A stretch of DNA of 64,000 nucleotides, from NCBI GenBank assembly GCA_905178155.1, contig CAJINV010000001.1:10197432-10261431 (forward strand), written 5' to 3'. Below the pieces are notes generated by a model. It saw nothing but the letters and a program-made list of their open reading frames with translations. It made no database searches and was not told where the DNA came from. A program made the position numbers and the translations under genes. The first letter of the stretch is position 1; each line of letters starts with the position of its first letter. This document shows positions 45,101 to 57,291 of this stretch, one piece after another. The stretch is from Amoebophrya sp. A120 (Eukaryota > Sar > Dinophyceae > Syndiniales > Amoebophryaceae).

Positions 45101-48100
45101 ATAACGGCTCACATGGGAGAGCCCATCGTTTTGGACAGCCTTTTCATCCTGCCCTTCACTGGGCTGCTCTCGACCGTGATCTATGTTCCAGAAGAGTTCC
45201 TGCTCAAAGTGCAAGTACGGGACTACGACGCGGGCATCGAATTTTCCGTCAAGCCCTACAACCCAGTGAACAATAACAAGGAGAAAGGGTGGAGCAGCAG
45301 CACTCCACAAACGGGCACGACTGCAAAGGACAGCAACGGCCCGGGGGTGTACCAAATCAGCGAGCAAAGCGAAAACTGGTTTCTCGCGGTTTTGTCACCA
45401 CAGAACCCGAACAACGCGAACCGTGAGGTGAGCGACGACAACAAGCCAAACGAGGTAAAGGTCCTCGGTTTTGAACTGACGCTGAAGGTGAAGAAGACCG
45501 GCGTCGGGAAGAAAAAGCACGAGAAGTGTCCGAAACTGCGGGTCAACCTCGTTCTGCAGCCGTTTTCCGCGACGCCCGAGTGCCCCCGAAACGGTGGGGC
45601 ACGGGCGAAGGATTTCCACGGTCTGGTTCCAGCGGAGCTGCAGAAGATGGATCACACCGGGCTCACGACGATGAGCGACGTGGACGAGGACCTGGTGGAT
45701 AGTGAGGCAGCGCACGACGCGGTGAATCTGTTGCAAAAAGCCGAGGGTCCGATGGTGGATCCCAACGCACTGACGGTTAGCAAGTCTTTCTGGATGGACG
45801 CAGTGCACGACTTTGCGGAGCGGTTCCGCGCCGGGTCGGAGGCGAGTATTCGAGTGGAAGCGGTCGTCACCCCCCCGTGGCTGCCGTTGAAGCTGAATCT
45901 TTGGAGAATACGCGGCAATGGGGAGAGGGAGAAAGCGCCGCTGGGGAAGGGCGTTCTTCACGAACAGAGGCTGCTGCTGCTGAAGGACGGGCTCGAAAAA
46001 GGGGAGTACGAGCTGGAGATTGCGACGATGCAGAGTCGCAACAAGGAGATGGCGACCAGCATCTGTGCCCACGTCGCGTTCAACGTGCTCGCGGTTTTGA
46101 AAAACGACGAAGACCGGGAACAGTTGAGGACGGAGTTGGTCGATGTGCCAGACTTATTCGCAGTGGTCCCCTTCCCGCGGCACTTCAACCAAATCGGGTT
46201 GTACGACAAGCGAAAACCGACGGTCACCGTCGGGATTTACAGCTTCACCACGGACAACGACATTGGTTCAACACTGAAGATCGCCGGAACAACAACTACT
46301 GGGCCCGCACCAGCTCAGAAGGACGAGTACGGTTTTTTTTTCGTGACGGAACCAACCTACCTCCGCGTTGCGGGGGAGCCGGCGGACTTGGTGCAAACGA
46401 AAGCGACGCTGGCTGTGCTGGACGGGAAGAAAAACGTGGTTGCGGACGTTCAGGACAATCTTTTTGACCATTTGGTTTTACTGCCGAACGCGGGGAATTA
46501 TCAAATCATGATGACCGCCGCGGTCGCGTACCAGTTGACCTTTGCATTCGCAGGGAAGAAGATTGCGGACGATATGGCCGTGGGTCAGCATTCAAGTGAG
46601 AGTTGCCCGGCGATGGGCCCTGGAAGTAGCGGCATCCTTCCGGTGGATAATCTCCAGGGCGGAGGCGGGATGAGCACAGCTAGTACAATGGCGAGCAAGG
46701 ATTCCTGGGCCTTGGTACTCCCGCGCCAGTACTTCAGGCAAACCTTCGCGAGCAAGGTGGTAGCGGACATGAAACTGAAGATCGGCGTTTCCAGCTTGCT
46801 GCACATGGAGATTGGCGGCAACTTTCTGATCGACCACGCCGCCTTCGCCGTGGAAATCCCGGAGGGCTCGATGATGAGCGAGCACCGGGGCTACAGCAGC
46901 CGCTTGGAGCTGGAGCTGGACCCGGGCGAGTACAAAGTGCAACTGCTGCAGAAGATCCCGTCCGGAAGAGGCAACGCGGTGAGGCCGCCCGAGCACTGCG
47001 CCGAGTTCTCTGCCAACATGTGGCTGGTGCCCTTGAAGGAGTACGACGGAGGCAGTCCCGCGGTTCTAACAAGTGCATCTTCGTCTCGGACGAAAGGGGA
47101 CTCGACCTCCGCGGAGCTGGATATCGCGGCCGTGGAGGACGACGACTGTGAGGATCCGCAAGCGGTTCCGCTCCCGTTCGACCTTGGCCCGGGCGGCGGG
47201 TCGGAGAGCATCGGGGGGCCGATAAACACAAACACGGCCCAGTTGCTGATCCGGTCCAGGGTGGTAGTGACCGACCTGCACGACGGCCGGAAAAAAGTCT
47301 TTCTGCCCGCCCCGACGGGGAATGCCGAGAACCGGCGGATTTTGATCAAAATCGAGGTGCAACACCTGAAGCGGGAAGATCGAGACGCCATCGAGTTTGC
47401 GGTGTCCGAGCCAAAACAGGGAAGTAGCGGCAAGGAGTACCGGCCGCAGAACCACGTCGAACCGTTGGAGCTTTTAACCACCACCGCAGGGTGGGCGGCG
47501 TACTACAGCATGGACACGCAGCGCGTGACCGGGTATTGGCTCACGTTTCACCACACAAAACAGTCCTCTGCCGGGACGAACGCAAATCGCGGGTGCATGC
47601 TGTTTGACTTTGCGCTGGAAACCAGGCCAGAGCAGGACCTTCCACTGCTGACGCAGTGCCAGTTTGACAGCGTCGGCGTGCGGGATGTGTTCCCGCAATT
47701 CCCACCCGCACTAAATTTGCCGTTCAAACACGAGACAGGCTTCAAGTCTGTGCGCGAAGCCGCTGAAGACCGCGTTCTGGTGCAGGGCAGTTTCACTCTG
47801 AAGGAGCCGGCCTGGTTCAGCTACGAGGTTCGTTCCAGTTTCGTCATCTCGCACATGCAACTGCTGGTGCACGATAAAAACGGGGAGGTAAATACAGCTG
47901 ACTCAATGATGTGAAAGAACAATGATATGAACCTCGCATGATGGAATAAAAGCGCGACTATGAATATCGCTGGTAAGGTTTAGAATGCGATGACAAAGAC
48001 AAACTTATTTTCGTTTTCTTCCGCCCTCCTAGGAATGTGGTCAGCGTCGATCTCGATGGGTGTAGGTTAGGGTCTAAGTCTAACGTCAGCATTAGATGGA

Positions 48101-49932
48101 TATGCACGACAATGCTCACATCAGCTTGCTGACGGCGACTTGATGTGGAGCGGGCAGCCCGGGGACGCGTTGACGGTGAAGAAGTGGCTGGGCATCTTGC
48201 TTGACGCGGGCACTTACATGATGGAGTTTCGCGACGAGCTCTGGGATCGGCTTTCGCCAGCCAAGCAGTGGATCCGAACGAACGAAGTGTGCGTCCCGAT
48301 TAGCGTTAGCGTTTTCCTCGTTGGGCTGCAGAACCAACCGAGCATCTTGTCCGTCCTGCCCATGGCCGACTATCCCCTTTGCGCGACGTGCAACGAGATC
48401 CAAGTGCGGTTGCAGTTTTCCCAGCCCATCGGGAATGTGGAGAACTACTTGGCGTCGCAAAGTCCCCCCTTGACGCTAAACGGCGTGCCTCCCAAGCGAC
48501 TGTCCGGGGATGCCGGGAATGTTTGGAGTCTCGAGGCGGAGGACGACGGCCTGGCTTGGGTCGTGACTTTTGCGAACTTGAACATTGCTTCTGCTGGTTC
48601 GTCGGGTGGGAGTAGTAGTAAAATGTCGCTAGCGTTCGGCCCTACCACGGCGAATTTGTTCCGTCGTGTCGTCGTGTGGGAAAATAACGGCCAGCTTCCC
48701 ACGTACTCCGTGGCGCCCAAGACTTGGACAGCGCCGCTTTGGGTGGCGGGGAGAAATACTGGCGCAGTCGTTCCATCATCCTCTTCCGGCGTTGGTACCG
48801 CAACAGTCGCGCCGCTGGGAGGTACGACAACAAGCAATAACCAACCACAACCACCTGGAGCGACATCTTCACCTTTTTCAAGTAGTAACAGCCGCCGTGG
48901 TAGTCCTGCGCAAGAGAGCACCACGCCTAGTCGGCCAGGGGGCTGGAACGCCGATGGCAGCATTGCAGGAGGAGCACCAACAACTTCTGATGCTGTAAAT
49001 CTTCAGCAAGGTGCGTTTTCATCTACATCTACTTCCGCGCAAGGGGTCAGAAGCAGAAGTTCCAGTGCTGACCCGTTTGCCGCAGGAAACAGCAAAGCAC
49101 GGGGTCGGGGTAATTCCAACTCAGATCCATTTGCGGCAAGGAGCAGTAACGACCTCATAGGTGGATGGGGCGAGCCGCAGCAAACTCCAAGCCCGGAGCT
49201 GGTCGGCGGGTGGGGCCAACCGCAGCAAGCTGATGGTGAGTAGAAATATTTGTGTTACAAGTGCAGTAAATGTCTTTGCGCTTCATTTTTGCATTAGCTA
49301 CATTTCGTTTTCGATGCGTTGGTGGACGTCTATTGGGCCTATCACGTGCGGCTTTTTGAAACTAGAGATAGGAGGAAAGCATCTTCATGTTCGTTTCTGC
49401 TCGAAAATAGATTTTACGACTCACGCCAGGCTCCACCCGGCAAGGAGGTCCCGGAAAATATCTTCCGCCCGCGTGGGACGTCGATGGTGCTCAACGAAGG
49501 CAAGCCGCCACAGAACGCCCCGATCCCTTTGCCGCGTCCGGTAGTGGTCGAACTGTGCCGCAAGATGACAGTGCCTCAACGCACAACCAGCAGACAACCT
49601 CGGGCACAGACACGACCTCTCCTGCGACGAAGACGCTCGCCCAGCAAAAAATAGACTGCGATAGCGCCTGGTTTTACACCTGGGATGGGGCAAGTGCGCA
49701 GTGTGAGTTTCTCCTTGCGCCCTCCGTCGCGACCATTGGCGTATATTTGCAACTCGCCGTGGTGGTGGTGTTGTGCGTGTACTGCTGCTCCTTCGGGAGT
49801 TACTTGAAGAAATGGCGGCTGGTGGTGCTGCAACGCGGAGGCCGTGGGCGAAAAGACGCAGAGGACTTCGGGGAGGATTTCAGCATGGGACTGGAAGTCG
49901 AAGATCAAGCGGAAATGGAGGAATTTTTATAG
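42196..49932 (+). CDS. Very large type I membrane protein of unknown function (about 2309 residues)
   Basis: Four apparent genes are one. Exons 42196-43269, 43448-44902, 45101-47887, 48125-49235 and 49430-49932, all with GT...AG introns and matching phases (0, 0, 0, 1). The N-terminus has a signal sequence (MLWAAAAIASAMAASGGLQH). The lumenal part is made of repeated beta-rich blocks, each with Cys near motifs such as CKYHSPPTDLSLL, GPASWLCNAATLP and CPKFQVDFRVL, suggesting tandem sandwich domains. A Ser/Gly/Pro-rich linker with repeats DPFAAGNS/DPFAARSS/DPFAASGS and GGWGEPQQ/GGWGQPQQ precedes a single membrane helix (TIGVYLQLAVVVVLCVYCCS) about 70 residues from the end and an acidic cytosolic tail (LEVEDQAEMEEFL). 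The DPFAA repeat continuing across the last splice confirms that join. Function and family not recognised; a surface or secretory-pathway protein is inferred. Confidence 0.7.
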
Positions 49933-51207
49933 AAAAGACAATGCATCAATAGTATTCGTAAAGCCCGTACAGAATATAAATCTGATGACTTCATTTGATT
50001 CTTCTTTACAGGACAAAATGACTAGAGCACACAAGAAGTATGTGAAACTGAAAGACAATTGTATGAGAGAGTAGGAACACACTTCGAAGTACAAAACGAA
50101 CTGTTTAGCTCGCACTTCGTTCATGATAATCACATTGAGAACCAGCTCCCGAGTGTTTTTGAGACGATTGAATGCAGATCAGATCTAATGAAAAGGTAGA
50201 AGGAAACTACTTACCATGAAATATCAGTCATAGTGCCATCCAAAGTCGCTGTCGCAGCACGACGCTCAGCACAAATTTTGCTTTTTCCCTTGGAAATGAC
50301 GCACTGGCATCAGGTATGCATTTCGACTTTTCGCCTAGAAATGATAAAAATGTTATATGGTGCATGAGGAGGACGATCAGATTCAGAACAGGTAGACCTG
50401 CTCTGGCTCTGGAAGAGCTGCGAAATCGCTCTATCTAATTATTGACTTTTGTCTTGTGATGTTCTTGCTTGGTCCGATGTGGTCTACTCACAAGAGCGCG
50501 ATCACCAATAGAACGCACGATCAAAAGACAATACTTGTGGTATATGTAACTAATGGGCTCAGTTGACCTCGTCTCTCCTCTGATGCTGTGTTTGGTGTCG
50601 AATTTTAGAATCAGAACCATTTTGGCATCGACTTGCTTTTGACGACGAGATCTGCGATTTTTCTTTCTACAAAAAGCAATGATCTCTCTCCTTCATTGAA
50701 ATAAAGTAAGTGATTGCCGGCGATAGCGATCGGAGCAGCTAGGATTTGCTAATGACCTGATATGGTTGATAGTGATCAAAGCGAAATTTTAGGCGATCTC
50801 GTGGCAGTTGTGCCTTCCATCTTCGTATCTTTGATTTTGAAAGATCTTGACGCTTTATTTTTTTTTTTACCGTGAATATGATCCCCTGTACCTGTAGTCA
50901 TCCATTTGCAATTCATTCTTCTAATATGCATTTTCGTTAATCATAACCTCTCAGGCGACCTAAGCAACCAAGTTGTACTTTGTTTGTTTCACACGATTAT
51001 CTTTACCAAGAGAGAGTGACTTCCGCATTGTATCACACCACTTTATTGAGTCTTTCCAATGAAATCGGCCCTGTTGCGGCCGTGAAAGAACAAAAAATCA
51101 TGGACGACCTTGAATAGTCCAGCGTTTGTGCAAGAAGGACGAGGCACAAAAGCGATCCCTGGTCTTCTACCAGCGACAACGACCTGGATACTAGCTGGGG
51201 CAGGAAG
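49933..51207. other. Intergenic region
   Basis: No gene recognised; T-rich runs near 50870. Confidence 0.4.
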
Positions 51208-54200
51208 ATGTCGGGGCGAAAGAAGAGTGGCGAGAATGGGCACTTCGTCACGGAGCTGCCCGTGGACGATGACGGGGGGGACAACTCTCCGGCCGTAAAA
51301 GGTCCTGCAGCCGGGCATGCACAGGCGCAGGTAAGAGCTTTCATCTTGAGCCATGTGGTCCTCGTTGGGAATAAGTAGTAGAAAAAAACAACGGGAGGTA
51401 AAAATATGATCCATACCGTAGAATGCGCAAAGTAAATGCAAAACAGAAAGATCTCCATCTCGATAAACTACAAGTCAACTGGATCTGGAACTTCTATCAG
51501 GTCCAACGAGCCATGATGCAGGAGATCCAGCAGACTGCGGACCAGGCACCACCGGTCACGGGGTCCGGCACCCAGATTACCGCAAGGGAATCTGAATATC
51601 AGCAAAAGCGACTGGAGCGCGCATTGTCACCGCCACGGGCAGATCCCTTCGCGCTCTCCACGCCGGCGGAGGGATTGACGACCTACAAGGAGATCATGGA
51701 GAATAACGCAGCAGAGCGAGAAAACGCGGAGCTGCGGAGGAAAATCCAGAAGATGCGAGAGGAAAAAGGCGACACCCAGTTTGCAGCAGATGTGAACGCA
51801 AACATGAAAGCCATGCAAAACGGAAGCGCGCCCGGCGCGAACAAGGCAGTCGAGGCACAATCAAGAAAAAGAAATCGCTGGGACACCCCGACGGAAGCAG
51901 GTAAAAATGATCGGAGTCCGCTATTAATGATATACGTACTGCGTGCCATGGCCAACAAATTCATGATTACAATCTATCGTTGTTGCTCTTCGCTGTTGCC
52001 GCTAGATACTACGAATGCTTGAAATGCCATGCAGAAACAAAATCAAAAACAAAATCCTCATGACGATTATCGCCCCAACAAAACAGCGATGATGGACACA
52101 CCCGACGAGATGGGCTCGGCCCCCGGGCAAGAAACTCCAGACATGAATGCTATCGGTGCCACCCCCGAGATGGGCGCCTGGGGCGAAACACCCGCTTCCA
52201 TTGACGTGTCCAAGCCAAAAAGAAAGCGCGCGAGATGGGACGAGACCCCTGGAGAAGGCGAACAGCAGATCACGCCGGCACCCGCTGGCGGTGCCGACAT
52301 GGCAACCCCGGTGTCCGGAGGCGACCTCGGCGCGACCCCTGACGCCGCATTTATGGGAACCGTCGGTACCCCCGTTGGTTTAACCCCCGATATGATGACC
52401 CCCGACCAGCTCCAGCAGTGGCGATTTGCGAAGGAAATTGACGAAAGAAATCGACCCATGACCGATGCAGAGTTGGACGAAATCTTCCCTCCAGGGTACT
52501 GAAAAAAAGAACAAACATCATACGTGAGTGCTATGAACTTCTTCAACTTAAGTCGTACATGAACAGCCGAACTACAAACAATGCACCCAAGCAGGAGCAG
52601 GTGAAACAAGAATAGATTCTTTTCGTCGCATTACTTAGCAACTGATGAAAAAACTAAAACAGGTACGAAATCGTGCAGCCCCCAGCGAATTACGCTCCAG
52701 CAAGAAAAAACGTATTCTCCGCACCAACCCCGGGGATGGCAGCGACCCCAGGGTTTATGATGCCCGGCACCCCCTCAACCGGTGACGGTATGACGCAGGA
52801 CAGCGGGCTGGGAGAACTTCACGGCGTTACGGCCGCGGTAAACAGAGTCGCGTCTTTTTCCGTGATTCTTTTTGGCTGCCAATCTGTACTTTGTACTTAC
52901 GCGAGAAAGATTTTTCAGACCATGTCTGTTTCGAAGGTCATAGTCGCAGACATTCACAACGCTATTGAAAAATTAAACCAAACTTCAGACTGGCGACATG
53001 CCTGAGATCAAGGCGGAGGATCGTACGCATTTCGCGCCACTGCTTGCGGGCGACGACGACGACGACCTGGCACCGGAAGAGGCCAAGGAGCGAAAAATCA
53101 TGAAGCTTTTGCTGCAAATCAAGAACGGCGAACCGGCGATGCGAAGACGCGCCCTAAAGGAGATCACGAACAAGGCGCGGGAGTTCGGTGCCGGGCCGCT
53201 TTTCAACCAGATCTTGCCCCTTATGATGTCCTCCACGCTCGAAGAGCAGGAAAGGCACCTGCTGGTAAAAATCATCGACCGGGTGCTGCACCGACTGGAC
53301 GACTTGGTGCGCCCCTACGTGCACAAGATTCTGGTCGTGGTCGAGCCGCTCTTGATCGACGAAGACTACTACGCCCGGGTGGAAGGTCGGGAGGTGATCG
53401 CGAATCTGTCGAAAGCCGCGTATGCTTTGCAAATATGTCTGGGTCTGGAAACTTGTAATGCTAAAAGGGAATGATAGACGCACTGCAATACGCAGCTACG
53501 CATAGCAAATTTTTCGGCTGCCATGTCCTACGTATTCTGCATGGCAAACTGCGTTTGTGCATGACAGGTAAGAGGTCCTTTTCGTGCCTATGCAACACAG
53601 ATTCTCGAGTCATGCTAGACAAGCACGACAAACTTGCAGTCTTCCAGACCCAGACACTTTTGCATTTGATACCGCGGGCCTGCCGACGATGATCGCGACC
53701 ATGCGGCCAGATATCGATCACGTCGACGAGTACGTCCGAAACACCACCGCGCGGGCGTTCGCGGTTGTCGCGTCCGCGTTGGGAATCCCAGCGTTGCTGA
53801 TGTTCTTGAAAGCGGTGTGTAACAGTAAGAAATCATGGCAGGGGAGGCATACCGGGATCAAGATCATCCAGCAGATCGCCATCTTGCTAGGGATCGCGAT
53901 ACTGCCGCATTTGAAGCAGATGGTCGACATCATCGCCCCGGGGTTGTCCGATGAACAGCGGAAGGTGCGAACCATGACGGCCTTGGCGTTGGCCGCGCTG
54001 GCAGAGGCGGCGACGCCATACGGCATTGAAGCCTTCGACTCCGTCTTGCGACCGTTGTGGAAAGGTAAAGCCTTCTAATGGTGGGCTTACTTGTTTGCTC
54101 CTTTGCATCTTTTGCGATGCTGGACCTGCATGATAATATTTCCATCGAAGAGTTGTGACTAGTTACTAACAAGAAGTAGACTGCGAAAGAATGTGGAACC

Positions 54201-56538
54201 TGGTGGAACTGAAACAAGAATCCCACTCGATTTTCATCCAATTTTTTTTTACCTAGGTATTCTCGAGGCCCGCGACAAGGATCTCGCGGCTTTCCTGAAA
54301 GCCATCGGTTACATCGTGCCACTGATGGACGCGGACCACGCGAACCACTACACAAGAGAGGTGATGATCATTTTGATCCGCGAGTTCTCCACCGCGGATG
54401 ACGAAATGAAGAAAATCGTGCTGAAGGTGGTGCACCAGTGCGTCGCCACCGAGGGTGTGGAGTCCAATTACATCCGGGAGGAGGTGTTGCAGCCGTTTTT
54501 TCGAAATTTCTGGGTCGCCCGAATGGCTTTGGACCGGAGAAATTACCGCCAGCTCGTGGACACAACAGTGGAAATCGCAACGAAGGTAGGCGGCGCGGAA
54601 GTCGTTGGGAAAATCATCGAGGACTTGAAGGACGGCAACGAACTGTATTGAAGTGCTTTGTCATGATGTTGTATCTTTTCTTAATCTCTGTTTAAAGTGC
54701 GGCGTAGGTCTTCTTGCTCGCCATGATTAGCTATTCTACCAATAGCTGCTTGACGCTCTGCGTCACGGCCAGCCTGCTCCTTTTAGCATGGCAAGGGCAA
54801 ACTGTATAATAAACCCGCCCACTTTTAATACTTCAACATTCTATTAACCCCAGGTACCGCAAGATGGTTATGGAGACCATCGATATTATTGTTCAAAACC
54901 TCGGCGTTGCGGATTTCGATTCCCGCCTGGAAGAGCTCCTTGTCGACGGCATTATCTATGCGTTTCAAGAACAGTCCACCGAGGACACCACGGTCATGCT
55001 CAACGGCTGCGGGGCCGTGATCAACTCCCTGGGCACTCGTGTGAAGCCGTATTTGCCGCAGGTCGCGGGTATTGTGCGGTGGCGGCTGAACACCCCCAAC
55101 CCGAAAGTCCGACAGCAGGCAGCAGACTTGATCGCCAGGATAGCAGGCGTCATGAAGCAGTGCGGCGAGGAACAGATGCTGGGGCACTTCGGTATTTTTT
55201 TGTACCAATACCTCGGGGAAGAGTATCCGGACGTGCTGGGCAGCATCTTGGGAGCTTTGAAGGCAATCGTGAATGTAATCGGGATGAACAAGATGACGCC
55301 GCCGATCAAGGATCTGTTGCCAAGGTTGACGCCGATTCTGAAGAACAGACACGAGAAGGTGAGGAAGTTGTGGTCTCTCTATTGTTTCTTGCTGTAGTAT
55401 CTCGTAAATACAAATCTGTAGCGTGGTCATGCTTCTCCGGCTAAGGGGTTTTTAAGATTCGACACAGACTTCAGGCCAAAGCCGAAGTGCTGGTAGAAAA
55501 AAGTGATACCAGCAATCATCAATTCCGAATCGACCATAAAATGCAATACAGGTTCAGGAAAACGTGATCGACCTTGTTGGCCGCATTGCAGACCGCGGCG
55601 CAGAACTGGCCCCACCGCGAGAGTGGAACCGAATTTGTTTCGACGTCTTGGAGCTGCTGAAAGCGCAGAAGAAGGCAATCCGGCGCGCGTCTGTAAATAC
55701 CTTTGGGTACATCGCGCGCGCGATTGGGCCGCACGATGTGTTGTCCACCTTGCTGAATAACCTTCGCGTGCAGGAGCGTCAGCTGCGTGTGTGTACCACG
55801 GTGGCCATCGGGATCGTTGCGGAGACGTGTAACCCGTTCACGGTACTTCCCGCGATGATGAACGAGTACAAGCAGCCGGATTTGAACGTGCAGCACGGTA
55901 TCCTCAAGTCCCTATCCTTCATGTTCGAGTACATTGGCGAGATGGCAAAGGACTACATCTACGCAGTCACCCCCCTGTTGGAGGACGCGTTGCAGGATCG
56001 AGACGCAATACACCGACAGCAGGCCATTTTCGCGACGACACACTTGACGCTAGGTGAGTTGTGATGTTGTAGTTTTCTTCTGTTTTTTTTCACTGTTCTC
56101 AACTTTTGCGGCCCGAAAATTCGCCAGATTCATCACGTTAAGGTTCATTTCTCAGTGAATTAGCTGAACAAGAAATAAAAGTATGCAAAGAACCAAAATT
56201 GTTTGACGAAAAAAAATTTCGCAGGTGTCTATGGAATGAATTGCGAAGACGCGATTATTCACTTAATGAACTTCGTATGGCCTAATCTCTTCGAGTCGAC
56301 GCCGCACTTGATTCAGGGTGTCTACAACTGCATTGATGCCTTCCGCACGACGCTCGGGCCAACAAGGATCCTCCAGTACCTGATGCAGGGTCTGTTCCAC
56401 CCAGCTAGAAGGGTGCGCGAGGTCTACTGGAAGCTTTACAATAACATGTACATCGGCGCGCAGGAGGCTCTGGTGCCAAGTTTTCCGAAACTTCCGGAAC
56501 CAGAGTACCATAGATGCGACTTGGAAATGATGCTGTGA
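51208..56538 (+). CDS. SF3B1: Splicing factor 3B subunit 1 (SF3B1/SF3b155)
   Basis: Core HEAT-repeat subunit of the U2 snRNP SF3b complex, which recognises the intron branch site. Ten exons: 51208-51330, 51501-51900, 52087-52495, 52663-52837, 52989-53420, 53677-54064, 54257-54644, 54854-55358, 55552-56053, 56225-56538; 1211 residues against 1304 in human. The N-terminus keeps two U2AF-homology ligand motifs ([20 protein letters not shown]), TP-rich repeats, and the p14-binding segment ending [20 protein letters not shown]. From residue 450 the HEAT repeats match the family closely ([58 protein letters not shown]). The lysine equivalent to human K700 is kept in DEQRKVRT. Eight introns are GT...AG; the fifth, after residue 513 (NLSKAA/GLPTM), is introner E9. 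The first exon start rests on phase and lack of alternatives. Confidence 0.95.
53421..53671. mobile_element. Introner element E9 inside SF3B1 (251 bp)
   Basis: Left end TATGCTTTGCAAATATGTCT, right inverted TATCAAATGCAAAAGTGTCT, both continuing GGGTCTGGAA. The 5-bp repeat CCGCG is exact (53416-53420 and 53672-53676). Excision joins VIANLSKAA to [12 protein letters not shown], exactly the continuous sequence expected in SF3B1, so the host protein itself proves the boundary to within the repeat. Same family as E1 but reversed in orientation. Confidence 0.95.
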
Positions 56539-57291
56539 TGAAAGATGGTTCACTGCGATACTTGTTGCGGTAGGACACCTAGTAGAACTGCATCAACAAA
56601 CCCAAACGCCAGTGTCTCGTGACCGACAAAAATGACGAAGATACTTATCTGTAGGCGTGACGGTGACTCCTATGGTAATACTTAAGTTAAAGAAAATGGC
56701 AGCGCGTGTTGCATGATCGAGCCGTAGTTCTATTTATTGAATCAGTCGTGCTGGTGTGGTGACCAAGTGAGGGCCACCATAATGAAGATCCGCAGCAACA
56801 AGTGACAAAGAAAAACAAGACACTTATAGATACAATGAACGTGATGCCCAACACCATCGTTAATGCTCCAAAAACATATTTGACATTTTGTTCCTGCCAA
56901 AATGTATGTCGTCTCTGCTGCAGGTAGCTCGTATTTCAATCGGAACCCGCTTGATTCAAGTATTGCTCGGTTCTCTCGTTCAAGTCGGTAGTTGTTGCGT
57001 CCGCGTTCGTCCTACGTTCTTCGTTCGTCTATTCTGATTCTTTTCGTGCGAAACAAATAGAAGACGCCACACTCTGTCGTACGTTTTTGCACAACGAATA
57101 AGAATAATATGCAATCGCAACCGAAATGGAAAACCGCAACCTACTTACACCAGGACCTTCTGAGTCGAATTCAAATTAGTTTCTTTACCCCAGCTGATCA
57201 TTTTTCGTTAGCCAAGAACTTCTTCAACCTTGAGCAGCCTCTTGAGAAAACACAAACTTCCCCTTTCTTCCTGTCACACAATTTTTCCAAG
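56539..57291. other. Intergenic region
   Basis: No separate gene. The frame upstream of the next ATG is open to 57109 but lacks protein character and is taken as 5' leader. Confidence 0.4.

Noticed and set aside
42542-47484. Minus-strand open frames of 160-200 codons opposite the large membrane-protein gene
   Set aside because: Arg/Pro/Ser-rich shadow frames; the + strand frame is continuous, in phase over five exons and has signal and membrane segments.
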